A stretch of DNA of 64,000 bases, taken from contig CM065377.1 of the NCBI GenBank assembly GCA_033060915.1, forward strand, positions 33,421,183 through 33,485,182, in the 5' to 3' direction. The notes beneath the pieces were generated by a model that worked only from the letters and a program-made list of their open reading frames with translations, was not told where the DNA came from and made no database searches. This document shows positions 1 to 9,968 of the stretch, one piece after another. Source of the stretch: Euryodendron excelsum (lineage: Eukaryota > Streptophyta > Magnoliopsida > Ericales > Pentaphylacaceae). Made by a program: the position numbers and the translations under genes. The stretch's first letter is position 1. The number at the start of each line of letters is the position of its first letter.

Positions 1-3000
1 TAAATACAAAGCCTCCTCCAGCGTGAAAGAGGTCTGCAAACTCAATCTGAAAATCCTAATTTTCGATACATAGAGCTCGTACACTTCCTAAACCTTAGCT
101 TCTCTAGGTTTTCTAAATCCTAGCCACCATACACCAAACCCTAGCCTCCTATACACTTATACACACTTCTATACACTCATACACTAGCCTCCAAAGCCTC
201 CTTTGAATACTTGAAGTGGTGCAATCTAAAGTTTTGAATATTAAAGACAAACTCTTGAAGATTGAAGTGAAGACCGGAGCAAGACAAGCAACGCAAAGCG
301 CGTAAAGCTAAGCAAAATAAAGAAGACACAAGGTAGGCTTCTTATTTACGTTTACACATCTTTCCCCCTCTCTTCTTTCTTCTAACCCACTTGGGTTTTC
401 TTCTATTTTAATCCCCCATCTTCTTCCCCCCTTTCTTTGCATGCTTGAAGCAAGGGAACTCCCAGTCCATGTGTAGGATTAGGCTATTAGAGGGTCACTA
501 TGTCGAGGGCTTTCTTTTAGTCTAACCGGAGACCACATGGGTTCAGCCCCCTTGATTATGTGGTGAAGCTTTTAACCTTGTATGTTCACGACCCTCTTTG
601 CATTGTGCATATCATGACTCTTGCATTCTTCCAAAAATCGCTTTCAAAGTCATTTTCAAACTTGTTTTCAAAATTGCTTCAAAATCTTTTTTTCCAAAAA
701 CTTGTTTTCAAAATCACAACCCTAGGGTGATTCTAGCCTTTTTATGGCTACGGTTGCTATAGGAAAGTGTTATATTTAAAGGGACCGATATAGTCCATAT
801 TTTTCAAATCATTGTTGTTTTCAAAACCATTCCTTAAAGTGGTTCTAGCCTTTTTATGGTTAGAATCGCTTTAGAAAAGTGAGATATTTTATATCTTCCA
901 AAAAACTTTATTTTCAAAAGTCTCTCTTTCTAAAACCCTCTTTTTCAACATGCTTTCCAAAAACTCTTCTTTCCAAAATTGTTTTCAAAAATTCCCTCCA
1001 AAAATCTATTTTTCAAAACTTCTCTTTTTAAACTCCTTTCCAAAACACTCACCTCAAAATTCCTTTTCTAAAAACACTCCCTAGGTTTCTTTCCTAAAAA
1101 ACTCTCTACTCAAAATTCACTTTTCTAAAAATTCTTTCCAAAAAGCTTTTTCCAAAATCTTTCTAAAAACTCTCTCCTAAAAATCTTCCTTCTAGAAACT
1201 CCTCTCTAGGATTGCCTTCTAAAAATTTTCGTTTCCAAAAAACGCACTTCCCAAAAAACTCTTTCTTTAGAGCCCAAGTCAAGCCCTAGAATCCATGATT
1301 AGAAAACTCTAATTTCCTTCCAAAAAAAACATGATTTTCAATCTTGCCTTAAAACCTAGGTTTCCAAAAGCTCTTGTTTTCTACATCAAAATTATATTTC
1401 CAAAACCTATTTTCTACGTCAAAATTAGACACTTCCAAATCTAGGGTTTCTAAAACTTTTCTTTCCAAATCCTTGTTAAATCCTATCTTTCCTTTAGGAA
1501 ACCAAATCCAATCTCCTCGTTTAGAAAACTAGATCCAATCCTTCGTTTTTGGAAATGAAATCAAAACACTTCTTAAAAACAAAATCCAAATCTTTCCTAA
1601 TTCAACTCCTTCCTAATCTTCTACTTTCCTAAATCTTTAGTTTCCTAAACTTGAACATAAAAATCTTTCCTAATTCAACCTTTTCCTAATTCTACCCCTT
1701 TTTCAAATCTTAACTTTTCAAATCTAAGTTTTTCAAATCTTTCCTAAACTCAAACCTTTTCTAATCTCAAGATTTTCTAAAATTCAAATTCTAAAACTTT
1801 CTAAATCCTAAACTTTCTAAATTTAAATCTTTCTTAAGTTAAATCTTTCTAAACTTCCAACCTTTCTAAATTCTAAACTTTCCTAAAGCTTCAAATCTTT
1901 CTAAATCTAAAGCTTTTCTAAACTCAAAATTTTCTTAATTCAAAACTTTCTTAAGTTAAAACTTTCCTAGATCAAAATTTTCCTAAAGTGAAACCTTTCC
2001 TTTTTCAAAACTTTCCTAAACCAAAACTTTCCTACGTTAAAACTTTACTATATGGAAACTTTCCTAAGTTAAAACTTTCCTAAATTGAAACTTTCTTAAG
2101 TTGAAACTTTCCTAATTCGAAAACTTTTCTAAAAAGACATTATCCTATTTTGAAGCTTCCCTAATTCGAGTATTTTCTAATTTCAAATTTCCTAATCTTC
2201 CAAATTCAACATTCGAGTCAAATCTTTTCTTAAAACTCTTCCAAGTCAAATCTTTCCTAAGTCTCTTCTCTTTCCTAAATCTAGGTTTCCTAAACCTTCA
2301 TCTTTCCAAAACAAGTCTAATTCTTTCTTCCAAGTTCTATTTTTCCAAGTCAAAGTCGAATCTTTTCAATTCCAAAATTCCAAATTCCAAATTCCAATCT
2401 TCTATTCTAAATTCAAATCAAATCCAAATCCAATTCCAATTCCAATTCCAACTCCATTCCAAATCAACCTTTCTATTTTCAATCGGACTCTTATCCGAAC
2501 TACGACTAACCTGATTCTTCCAAAGGGATACATAGGAAACCCTCATGGGTGCGGTCACAACATTTTCAAATTTCTATTTCTACAACTTCTTTTAAATCTC
2601 CAATTCTACAATCTTCTTCAAGTTTTCAATTCCATAATCTATTTTTCTATTTCCAAAATATCTATTTCTAATTTCTAAAACTTTCCAATTTCAAATCTAT
2701 CTTTTCAAATCAAATTAATTTCTTCTCAAATCTATTTTTCAATTCTCTTCTCTTGCATTAGCATATCATGCTTCATGTTTGTTTCTTTTCAAAAATTCTT
2801 TTATAAAGTAGATAGGATTGAACATTAGTTAATTGAAGACTCTCATAGGTGAATCTAGGGTAAATAGACATGTAGGTACCGCAAGGGCAGGGTAGGGTGA
2901 TGGCTTAGTGCGTCTTCCCTACACGTAACCAACCTCCGAACGTAAGATCATTTTCGAAAGACCAAAAGCAGTTATTTTCAAAAAATGGCTAAATATTTTT

Positions 3001-3302
3001 CAAAGGTTGTCAAACAACCTATTTTTCTTAAAAACCCTCTCTTGAGGTGGTATTTTCAAAAACCTTTTCCAAAAACCCTAAGTGTAGTCTTTGGATTATG
3101 ATTAGTTTTTAGGTGACCTAACTCACCTTAACCAAGTTAGCTGGCGACTCCAAACTTTTTCCAAAAGCCCTTAATTCAAACCAATTTCCAATTCAAACCT
3201 AGTCGCGCTCATTCTTCTAGGAGGGTGAGTTATAACGAGAGAGTACAACATTTTTCCCGCTTATGTGAGTATTCCTCAAGTGCGAAAAATCTGGGTGCGA
3301 CA
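1..3302 (+). mobile_element. Tat/Ogre-type LTR A, R-U5 part (5' end outside window)
   Basis: The window opens inside the TATA box of a long LTR; the first bases match the tail of the TATAAATACAA seen in the sister LTRs. The body holds a C/T-rich leader with an AAACCCTA box near 135, then about 1.9 kb of degenerate short repeats built on CTTTCCTAA. Conserved U5 blocks follow: the 'ACGTAGGCAACCC-like' block near 2530, a block near 2880-2940, a TGGCGACTCC at 3142-3151, and GGTGAGT near 3225. The LTR ends GCGACA at 3302. It has no coding capacity. It is directly followed by a truncated second LTR, so the internal region of this element has been lost. Confidence 0.8.
1930..2125 (+). repeat. Minisatellite-like tract in LTR A (period about 18-20 bp)
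   Basis: Units close to AACTTTCCTAAGTTAA recur back to back with substitutions and 1-3 base indels. The same motif, or its complement, fills the equivalent part of the other large LTRs (near 12150-12650, 28340-28480, 47540-47720 and 60310-60560). It explains much of the length of these LTRs. Confidence 0.65.
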
Positions 3303-3360
3303 CAAGGTTAAAATTACACTAGCGCCACTGCAACAGGCGCCAGTTCCTATTTTAATTGCC

Positions 3361-3368
3361 TATAAATA
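3361..3368 (+). promoter_or_regulatory. TATA box of LTR B
   Basis: TATAAATA is followed by a C-rich leader and, about 115 bp downstream, a CAAACCCTA (telo-box-like) motif. The arrangement matches the other Tat-type LTRs in the window. Confidence 0.7.
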
Positions 3369-3991
3369 CAAACCTCTTCGTGCATAAAAAGGGGCCGCGA
3401 ACTCAATCCAGAAACTCTACCTTACTGAAAACAGAGCTCAAATTCCCTCAAAACTCTATTTCTCACAACCCTCCTCAAACCCTAACTTCCATATATCCTA
3501 TACACTCAAACACAAGCCTCCAAGCATCCATTGAAAATCAAGTGTTGTATCTTCAAGGTTCTTAAAGTTCAAGTCAAGTAAAGCAAACAAAGTAAGAAGA
3601 AGACAGGGTTGGTTTTCTATTTACTTTTATATAATCCCCCTTTCTCTCCTCTCTCCTAACCTACTTAGGTTTTTTTCTATTTTAATCTCTATATTTTACC
3701 TCCTCTTCTTGCATTCTTGAAACAAGGGACTCCTCTATTCATGCCTAGGAAGGATTGTTAAAGGTCACGGTGCTGGGAGCTTTCTTCAAGTTTAACCTAA
3801 GACGGTGTGGGTTCAGCCCCCTAGATTATGTGGTGAATTTTAACCTTGTATGTTCACGACCTTATTGCATTGTGGTTATCATGTTCATACATTACATTCA
3901 AAATTGCATTTAAGGTTATTTTCAAACTTGCATAAAAGCTCCCTTTCAAAACTTCCTTCTTTCAACTTGTTTTCAAAATTACACTCCTTGG

Positions 3992-3996
3992 ATGAT
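3992..3996 (+). repeat. Target-site duplication of the Athila insertion (left copy)
   Basis: ATGAT precedes the TG start of the Athila LTR. The matching copies are 5267-5271 and 11247-11251, each directly after an LTR 3' end. The uninterrupted target is visible as GATGATTCTAGCC in LTR G. Confidence 0.85.
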
Positions 3997-4159
3997 TGAT
4001 GAGAATGCAAATGTCATGTTTTTCTCCCTTAATGTTTAATCTTTTATACTTAGTTGGTGCCTAAAGATACTCATTATTCTTATATTTTCATTTAGGTTGC
4101 TATGGAACGCCAAGGACGAGAACTAGCTTAAAAGGGACGAATTCAAGCTAAATTGCAAG

Positions 4160-4375
4160 CATTGTTCGAAGGAGCGTTCGAACGGTCCCAAGAGGTGTTC
4201 GAATGGTAGCATATGCGTTCGAACTATACGTCAAATGAATTCACGTTAATTTTAGGTTCGAAGATCGTTCGAAATATACAGAGAGCAATTTTCCCGTTTG
4301 AAGTGTGTTTAACGCACCGTTCGAATGGTGGTCCGATGCGTTCGAACGGTAGTAAAGGCGTTCGAACGGTTGTGC
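4160..4375 (+). promoter_or_regulatory. Cluster of TTCGAA palindromes in Athila U3
   Basis: Nine TTCGAA sites, mostly in the context GTTCGAACGGT, lie in about 215 bp directly upstream of the TATA box. This is far above chance for AT-rich DNA. In the 3' LTR (about 10138-10345) only three of the nine remain; most others changed to TTTGAA or TTCAAA. The cluster could bind a transcription factor or be a methylation target, but neither is shown. Confidence 0.6.
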
Positions 4376-4398
4376 ACAGCTACAGATTTTCTAAAGCC

Positions 4399-4406
4399 TA
4401 TAAAAG
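4399..4406 (+). promoter_or_regulatory. TATA box of Athila LTR 1
   Basis: TATAAAAG in the context CCTATAAAAGCTAGG. The same sequence is at 10373-10380 in the 3' LTR. Confidence 0.7.
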
Positions 4407-5266
4407 CTAGGACTATTTTGTTTTTAGGGTGGTTGGCATTTTTCAGATTATTCTAGGTTATTATTTGAGTTGTTTTCATGGCCCTGCATGGCTAAACTCT
4501 GAATCTTGGTCGAAAGAAACAGAAGCCTCGGAATTAATAATAAACTATGAGATCTAATTTGTTTTCATTATTCGATTTATACTTTGTGTATCAGATGTTC
4601 TTCTGTGCCTATTTTCATGATTGTCTTGTTTAATCGCTAGGAGGCCTACTAGTTTATTATTCGTTGCAATCTACTGCTGGATTAGATATCAAATTCGTAA
4701 TTGTTTGATTCCTCTAATCTGTGAAGCAACTAAGATTTAATAATTTACTGCGTTAGGAATTATAATATCTTAGGAAAGACGTTTGACTAAATTAAATGCA
4801 ACCGCTTGTGCTTGTGTTGTTTAGCTTCATCGATTTATCTAATTCTTAAGGCTACTATTATATTAAACCTTGCGTTCTTATCCTGGGTTGTTTAATAGTT
4901 AAGGTTAATGAGATCGCTTGTTTCTAATTAACTACGATTAAGGAGAGATAGGAAAATAATTCCGATGGTGAATATTCATTGTGTGAATTGATATGCTTGC
5001 ATCAATGATCAGTTGTAAAATTCTGACGATGGATGTTGACTCAGACCAAGGTTTGTTCTTTTGACTGATTTCAATACTTTAATCTGAATTGTTCCGTAGT
5101 TAGTTATTATTAAAATAGTTTTCATTATATCCAAAACCCCCCATCAAAGTTCACATAGCATAAAACTAGGCTAAACACTCTTCGTGGGAACGATCCTTAC
5201 TCACACTACTACATAAAAGTTTTTGGGATATCAGTTTTATTTTTGGCTGCCCGTGACAGTACACTA

Positions 5267-5555
5267 ATGATTCTACCCATTCCATGGTTAGAGTTGTTTT
5301 AGGAAAGTGTTACATTCAATGGAACCATAAAGGTCCAAGTTTTGGGTTCAAACCCTATATTATTTTTATCAAAGCCACAATCTTAAGATGATTCTAGTCA
5401 TTCCATGGCTAGGATTGTCTTAGGAAAGGTGTTACATTCAATGTGATCATTATGGTCCATATTTCAAATCCTAGTTGTGGTCAAAATTACAACCCTAGAA
5501 TGGTTCTAATTTTCCCATAGTTGGAATCATTGTAGGAAAGTGAGATATTCAAAAG
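5267..5555 (+). repeat. Duplicated piece of host LTR B between two Athila LTR ends
   Basis: This segment repeats 11247-11535, the host LTR sequence downstream of the 3' Athila LTR. I counted about 11 mismatches over about 285 bp. It ends at AAAAG, where it joins an Athila LTR 3' end instead of continuing into host sequence. The junction AAAAG is shared by both partners, which suggests a microhomology joint. Confidence 0.85.
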
Positions 5556-5607
5556 AATTTATTTTTGGGTATCGACTTTATTTTTGGGTGCCTGTGACAG
5601 CACATCA
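5551..5607 (+). mobile_element. Remnant of a second Athila LTR 3' end
   Basis: The last 57 bp before the primer site repeat the final 52 bp of LTR 1 (AAAAG ... TTATTTTTGG ... GTGACAGCACATCA) with substitutions and a small insertion. This is the true U5 end adjoining the internal region. Confidence 0.8.
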
Positions 5608-5612
5608 AATTT

Positions 5613-5630
5613 TGGCGCCGTTGCTGGGGA
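5613..5630 (+). other. Athila primer binding site (Asp-tRNA type)
   Basis: TGGCGCCGTTGCTGGGGA starts 5 bp after the LTR end. Athila-group elements use a site complementary to the 3' end of tRNA-Asp. The last part here may carry one C-to-T change relative to the common TTGCCGGGGA form. Confidence 0.85.
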
Positions 5631-5770
5631 ATGATTCTAGTTAATTTTTGTGCTTCTTGCGATTTTTATTTTATTCTAAAAAAAATAAATTACTTTAATT
5701 ATTTTTATTACTCTAGATTTTTTTTTCCTGAATTGTTTTTCTGGGTTGGTTAGAGTTTCCTTGAGTGTTT

Positions 5771-7369
5771 ATGAGTGTAACTCGATCTTCTAATCAAGGT
5801 GATTTGTAGTGCGATCCAGAAATAGAGAGAACTTTACACAGGTCAAGAAGGGAAGCTCGGAAAAATTCTGTAGAGAACGATCCAGCTCTTCATTCCTTAT
5901 TTGCTAGTGATTCTGATTTAGGAGAGGAGGAAGTCATGACTGAAAATCAAACTTTGAAAGAGCTTGCGGCATCTGATTTGAATCAACAACCCTTATGCAT
6001 AACATTCCCTACTTTAGATGTTCCTACTAACTTTGAATTAAAATCTGGATTAATACATCTCTTGCCCACTTTTCTTGGTCTTACAGGTGAAAATCCCCAC
6101 AAACATCTAAAGAAATTTCATGTAGTATGCACGAGTATGAAACTCACGAGGGTGACTAAAGAGAAAATTAAATTAAGAGTTTTTTCGTTTTCTTTGAAGG
6201 ATTCGACTAAGGATTGACTCTATTATCTACCCTCCGGAAGTATTACCACATGAAACGAGATGAAAAGATTATTTTTAGAGAAATATTTTCCAACTTCAAG
6301 GGCGGCCAACATTCAAAAAGAAATCTATGGTGTAAGACAGCACAACGGAGAGTCCCTACACAAATATTGAGAGCATTTCAAGAAATTATGTGCAAGCTGT
6401 CCCCATTATCAAATTAGTGAGCAACTTCTTATTCAATATTTCTATGAGGGCCTATTGCCCACTGATAGGAGCATGATTGATGCTGCTAATGGAAGAGCTT
6501 TGGTGGATAAAACTCCCGATGTCGCTAGAAATCTGATTGCGAATATGACAGCCAATTCTCAACAATTTGGCAAAAGACTTGACCATTCGCCTAAGCATGT
6601 CAATGAGGTAAGTATTTCGTCCATTGAACAACAAATTGCGAGTCTAACTTCCCTTATTTGTCAAATGGCTGTAGGTAATATGCAAACGGCGAAGGCTTGT
6701 GGAATTTGTTCAATAGTAGGGCATCCAACAGATATGTGTCCAACTCTTCAAGAGGAGCCCATGGAGTAAGTGAATGCAGCAAGTGGTTTTCCTGGCCAAC
6801 CATAAAGAAAATATGACCCATATTTGAGCATATATAACCCGAGATGGAGGGATCACCCCAATCTTAGCTATAGGAATCCACAAGTGAATCAACCTATGAT
6901 TCAAAACCACCCAAGTTACCAGTAATATAAGTAACCATACCCCCCTAGACAACAACCAGGCCAAACTTCTAATTCTAGTATGTCTTTAGAAGATATTGTT
7001 TAGTCTCTTGCCACTAATAATCTGCAATTTCAACTGGAGACGAAACAATTTCAACAAGAGGCGAGGGCCAGTATTCAAAGTCCGGACAATCATATGAGCC
7101 AGATGGCAACCGCAGTTAGTCGGCTAAAAGCCCAAAGTTTAGGGAAATTACCCTCTTACACGGTAGTAAATCCAAGAGAAAATGCAAGTGCATTTGTCTT
7201 GAGAAGTGGTAAAGAGGTTGAGGTTCCAATAAAGGCAGCCCATGCATCATCGAATTAAGAAAAGGAGAAAAACATCATAGCAAACGAGAATGCTCCCAAT
7301 GACGATGACGCACCTAAGCATAAGTTTCTGCCTTTTTCTGATTATAAACCTGTACCTCCTTTTTCTTAG
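5771..7369 (+). pseudogene. gag: Athila gag polyprotein, interrupted only by stop codons
   Basis: This is the capsid/nucleocapsid precursor that packages element RNA. The frame opens at ATG 5771 and stays in one register to the protease. The retrotransposon gag domain spans about codons 95-250, with HLLPTFLGL, HKHLKKFHVVC, EKYFPTSRAANI and EGLLPTDRSMIDAANG. A CCHC zinc knuckle, C-X2-C-X4-H-X4-C (CGICSIVGHPTDMC), lies near 6697-6738. A Q/N/P-rich linker follows. In-frame stops are at 5807, 6215, 6251, 6368, 6767, 6803, 6923, 6932, 7001, 7256 and 7367. Each is explained by one transition in a Trp or Gln codon, although the ancestral residue at 5807 is uncertain. I saw no frameshift. The start was chosen because it is the first ATG in frame with gag after the primer site. 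Confidence 0.85.
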
Positions 7370-8140
7370 GCTTTAGTAGAATCTAGAAAAGATGAGCAAA
7401 ATAAAGATTTCTATGAGACTTTTCGTAGATGCGAGGTAAATATTCCACTTTTAGATGCTATTAAACAAGTACCTCATTATGCTAAATTCCTTAAAGAATT
7501 GTGTACAATTAAGAGGAAACAAAAACTTAAAAGATGTGAGAAGGTGAGAATAGGGGAGAATGTTTCTGCAGTTATTCAAAGGAAACTCCCTACGAAGTGC
7601 AAGGATCTAGGTATGTTTACTATCCCTTGTACAATAGGTAACACTAGATTTGAGAAGGCCATGATTGATTTAGGAGCTTCTATTAATGTTATGCCATATT
7701 CTATATATACTTTTTTGAAACTTGGACCTTTGAATAAAACTAGTGTTGTGATTCAATTGGTTGATAGATCTAATGCCTATCCTAAGGGTGTAGTTGAGGA
7801 TGTTCTTGTACAAGTTAATGATCTGGTTTTCCCTACTGATTTTTATGTGCTTGATATGGAAAATGGCGACCAAAATGCCCATATTTTGTTAGGAAGACCA
7901 TTTTTAAAGACATCTAAGACTAAGATGGGTGTTCATAGTGGCACACTTACCATAGAATTTGATGGTAAAATTGTTAAGTTTAGTATTTATGATGCCATGA
8001 GATACTATTGTGATGATAATCTTGTTTATTCTATTGATGTGAATGATTCTCTAGCACAGGAAGTTTTTGTGAACTTGATGGACAAGATGTATTGGAAGTT
8101 GCCATCGGTAAGCATCTTGAGGAAGAGAATGGAGAGTTAG
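7370..8140 (+). pseudogene. pro: Athila aspartic protease domain
   Basis: Retropepsin-like protease that cleaves the element's polyprotein. It is in the same frame as gag, as expected for a single Athila gag-pol frame. The catalytic motif reads AMIDLGASINVMPYS near 7659-7703, followed by LVDRS and, about 60 residues on, HILLGRPFL, the second conserved block of retroviral-type proteases. The stretch from 7499 is fully open. At about 8090 a one-base indel shifts the frame: the following homologous sequence (EVAIGKHLEEENGE) is in another register, so the stop at 8138 is not the ancestral end. Confidence 0.85.
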
Positions 8141-8503
8141 CATTGAGTACTGAGTTGCAAGAAATTATTCTAGCATTGAACGATTTTTCAAAGTTAAGCA
8201 GTCAGGTAACGTACCTTATGTTGCATTAGCAGTTTCTAACAAGAGGCCTTTACCCTCCGTTTTGCAGGCGCCTACTCCAGATTTGAAGCATCTCCTAGTC
8301 ACCTCAAGTATGTGTTCCTTAGAGACGAGGGAACATTACCAATGATCATCTCTAGTAAACTTTGTAAGTTGTAAGAAAAAAAACTTGTGCAGGTCTTAAA
8401 GGAGCATAAGACGGCTATTGGTTGGACAATTGTGGATATTACCTTCGCTCGAAGAGATAAGATCAAGAGTGATGCCAAATACTATGTGTGGGATGACTCA
8501 TAA
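8141..8503 (+). pseudogene. Scar of pol: protease-RT linker fused to the integrase-proximal end
   Basis: The linker before reverse transcriptase is recognisable: KYVFLRDEGTLPMIISSKL near 8305-8360 and LVQVLKEHKTAIGWTI near 8385-8435. Right after IVDI at about 8440 the sequence reads RRDKIKSDAKYYVWDD, which in intact Athila elements lies after RNase H at the start of integrase. The two parts are joined in frame, and the frame ends TAA at 8501-8503. Reverse transcriptase and RNase H have gone between them, and integrase has gone after YVWDD. Other small frameshifts lie upstream. Confidence 0.75.
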
Positions 8504-9955
8504 AGAAGGAAGCATTGAGTTGAGCCCACGACAATAAACAAAGGTGCTGCTTGGGAGGCAACCTAAGGGAAGTTCATTTTTTTTTTCTTATTTCTGCATT
8601 TATATATTGGTTATCTCTGCCTTTTCTGTGCATTTTATTTTACATTGGGGACAATGTAAGTTTTAAGTATGGGGGAGGGGATTTAGGTAGTGTTTTTGTG
8701 TTTTAATTTATTTGAAATTTGAAAAATAATAATAATAACAAGATTCAATTAAGCTTGAAGAATTCATAACATGATTGAATAAGTCATTTTCCAACTTAGA
8801 ATTAATTAGTCTAGTTATTTTTCTTGAGATTGGAGCGACTAAATTTGACAGACAAAAACCAGTGAAATCTTGAGCCTTCAGATTAACACATCTATATCAG
8901 TCACTATTTTCTTTCATTTGAGATATTCTTCTATGAATTTGTTTCTTTAGAACTTGCCTTGATTCTCTTTGAGGTCATATTGACACATGCATGCATGAAC
9001 ATGATTAAGGTCATCTTTGTTATAAGCTACATGAGCCAAATAGCCTGCCTTGTAATCAATTTTTTCCTTTGTGAACCCTTTTGAGCTTTATGTGTTATTT
9101 TTTTTTTTCGTTATTGTGAATCCACATTACAAGCTTTAAACCCAAAAAACATAATACATTTACCCAAGCCGTGAAGCTAGTGGAACATTTTTCATCATTA
9201 TGATACGTATGGGTGCGCAAGAAATAAGTGTGGGTGTGTTCGGAATTGTGGTAGGGCTATGGTGGGTGAAATAGAACATGTTTTCATTCCCAACTCGTGA
9301 GTTCCATTGTTGATGTAATTTTGGGAAGAAAAAAAAAGAAAGAAAAAACATAAAGAAGAAAGAAAAAGAGATGGGAAGTGATGGAAGAAATTACTTTTAA
9401 TGTTACAAACTGTCTATGTTCATAATCCCTCCTAAAATTCTAAGGAATGGATTCGTTTATATGCGATATATACAAAATAGAAGCTGTTGAATGGAGTGTT
9501 TGGTTTTACATGTCTCATTTATTCGAACTTGAGTTGATTCATTTATACTCCACTAGTTTTGATGGTTTTTGAGTTACATTCCCAAATATGTCCCACCTTG
9601 ATCCTAAACCCGTTATAACCCTTGGAAAGTCCTTGTGATTCGTATTATATATGTGATCCTAGTGGTAGAGAATGAGAAGATAAAAAAGCCTATGGTAGAC
9701 CATTTCCATTGAAATGAATTTGAGCGATACACGTACCCTTTAAACACATGAGAGTTGAGTGTTTATTTCCGTGAGGTTCTACATATTCAGTTTACTCTAT
9801 CTTTAAGTGGAAATACTTGCTAAGTGATTGTGAGTTGTTTAAGAATGTTGTTTATGATATGTTATGAGTTTTGCAGAGTTTGGTTGTTCTTTGTTACAAC
9901 TTTGATATTTTGGGAAAGTGAGTTTGAGTTTTGCTCGAGGACGAGCAAAGGTTAA
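8504..9955 (+). other. Athila 3' non-coding region
   Basis: This stretch starts with the family's usual post-integrase phrase (GGTGCTGCTTGGGAGGCAAC, near 8542). It contains TACATTGGGGACAATGTAAG and a G-rich tract near 8640-8690, an A-rich tract near 9330-9370, and the inverted repeat TTGCTCGAGGACGAGCAA just before the terminal purine tract. No coding frame is convincing. Intact relatives sometimes carry an env-like frame here; I see none. Confidence 0.7.
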
Positions 9956-9968
9956 GTGTAGGGGAATT
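9956..9968 (+). other. Polypurine tract of the Athila element
   Basis: GTGTAGGGGAATTT directly precedes the TG start of the 3' LTR and fits the plus-strand primer site of this group. Confidence 0.75.

Larger units (their letters stand above)
3303..3996 (+). mobile_element. LTR B, left part (5'-truncated Tat-type LTR)
   Basis: The segment begins abruptly at CAAGGTTAAAATT, just upstream of a TATA box, directly after the GCGACA end of LTR A. It therefore lacks the normal TGTAAGCACCCC start and most of U3. It runs to the Athila insertion point and resumes at 11247, where the interrupted phrase GATGATTCTAGCC continues as in LTR G near 38766. The likely reading is that A and B are the two LTRs of one element whose interior and 3'-LTR U3 were deleted. 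Confidence 0.75.
3997..5266 (+). mobile_element. Athila LTR 1 (TGATGAG...ACACTA, 1270 bp)
   Basis: It matches 9969-11246 throughout. It starts TGATGAGAATGC after ATGAT and ends ACACTA, where the 3' copy has ACACCA, followed by ATGAT. It has its own TATA box at 4399-4406. The internal region does not follow it; a copy of the host flank does. It therefore behaves as a solo LTR placed in front of the remaining element. Confidence 0.85.
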
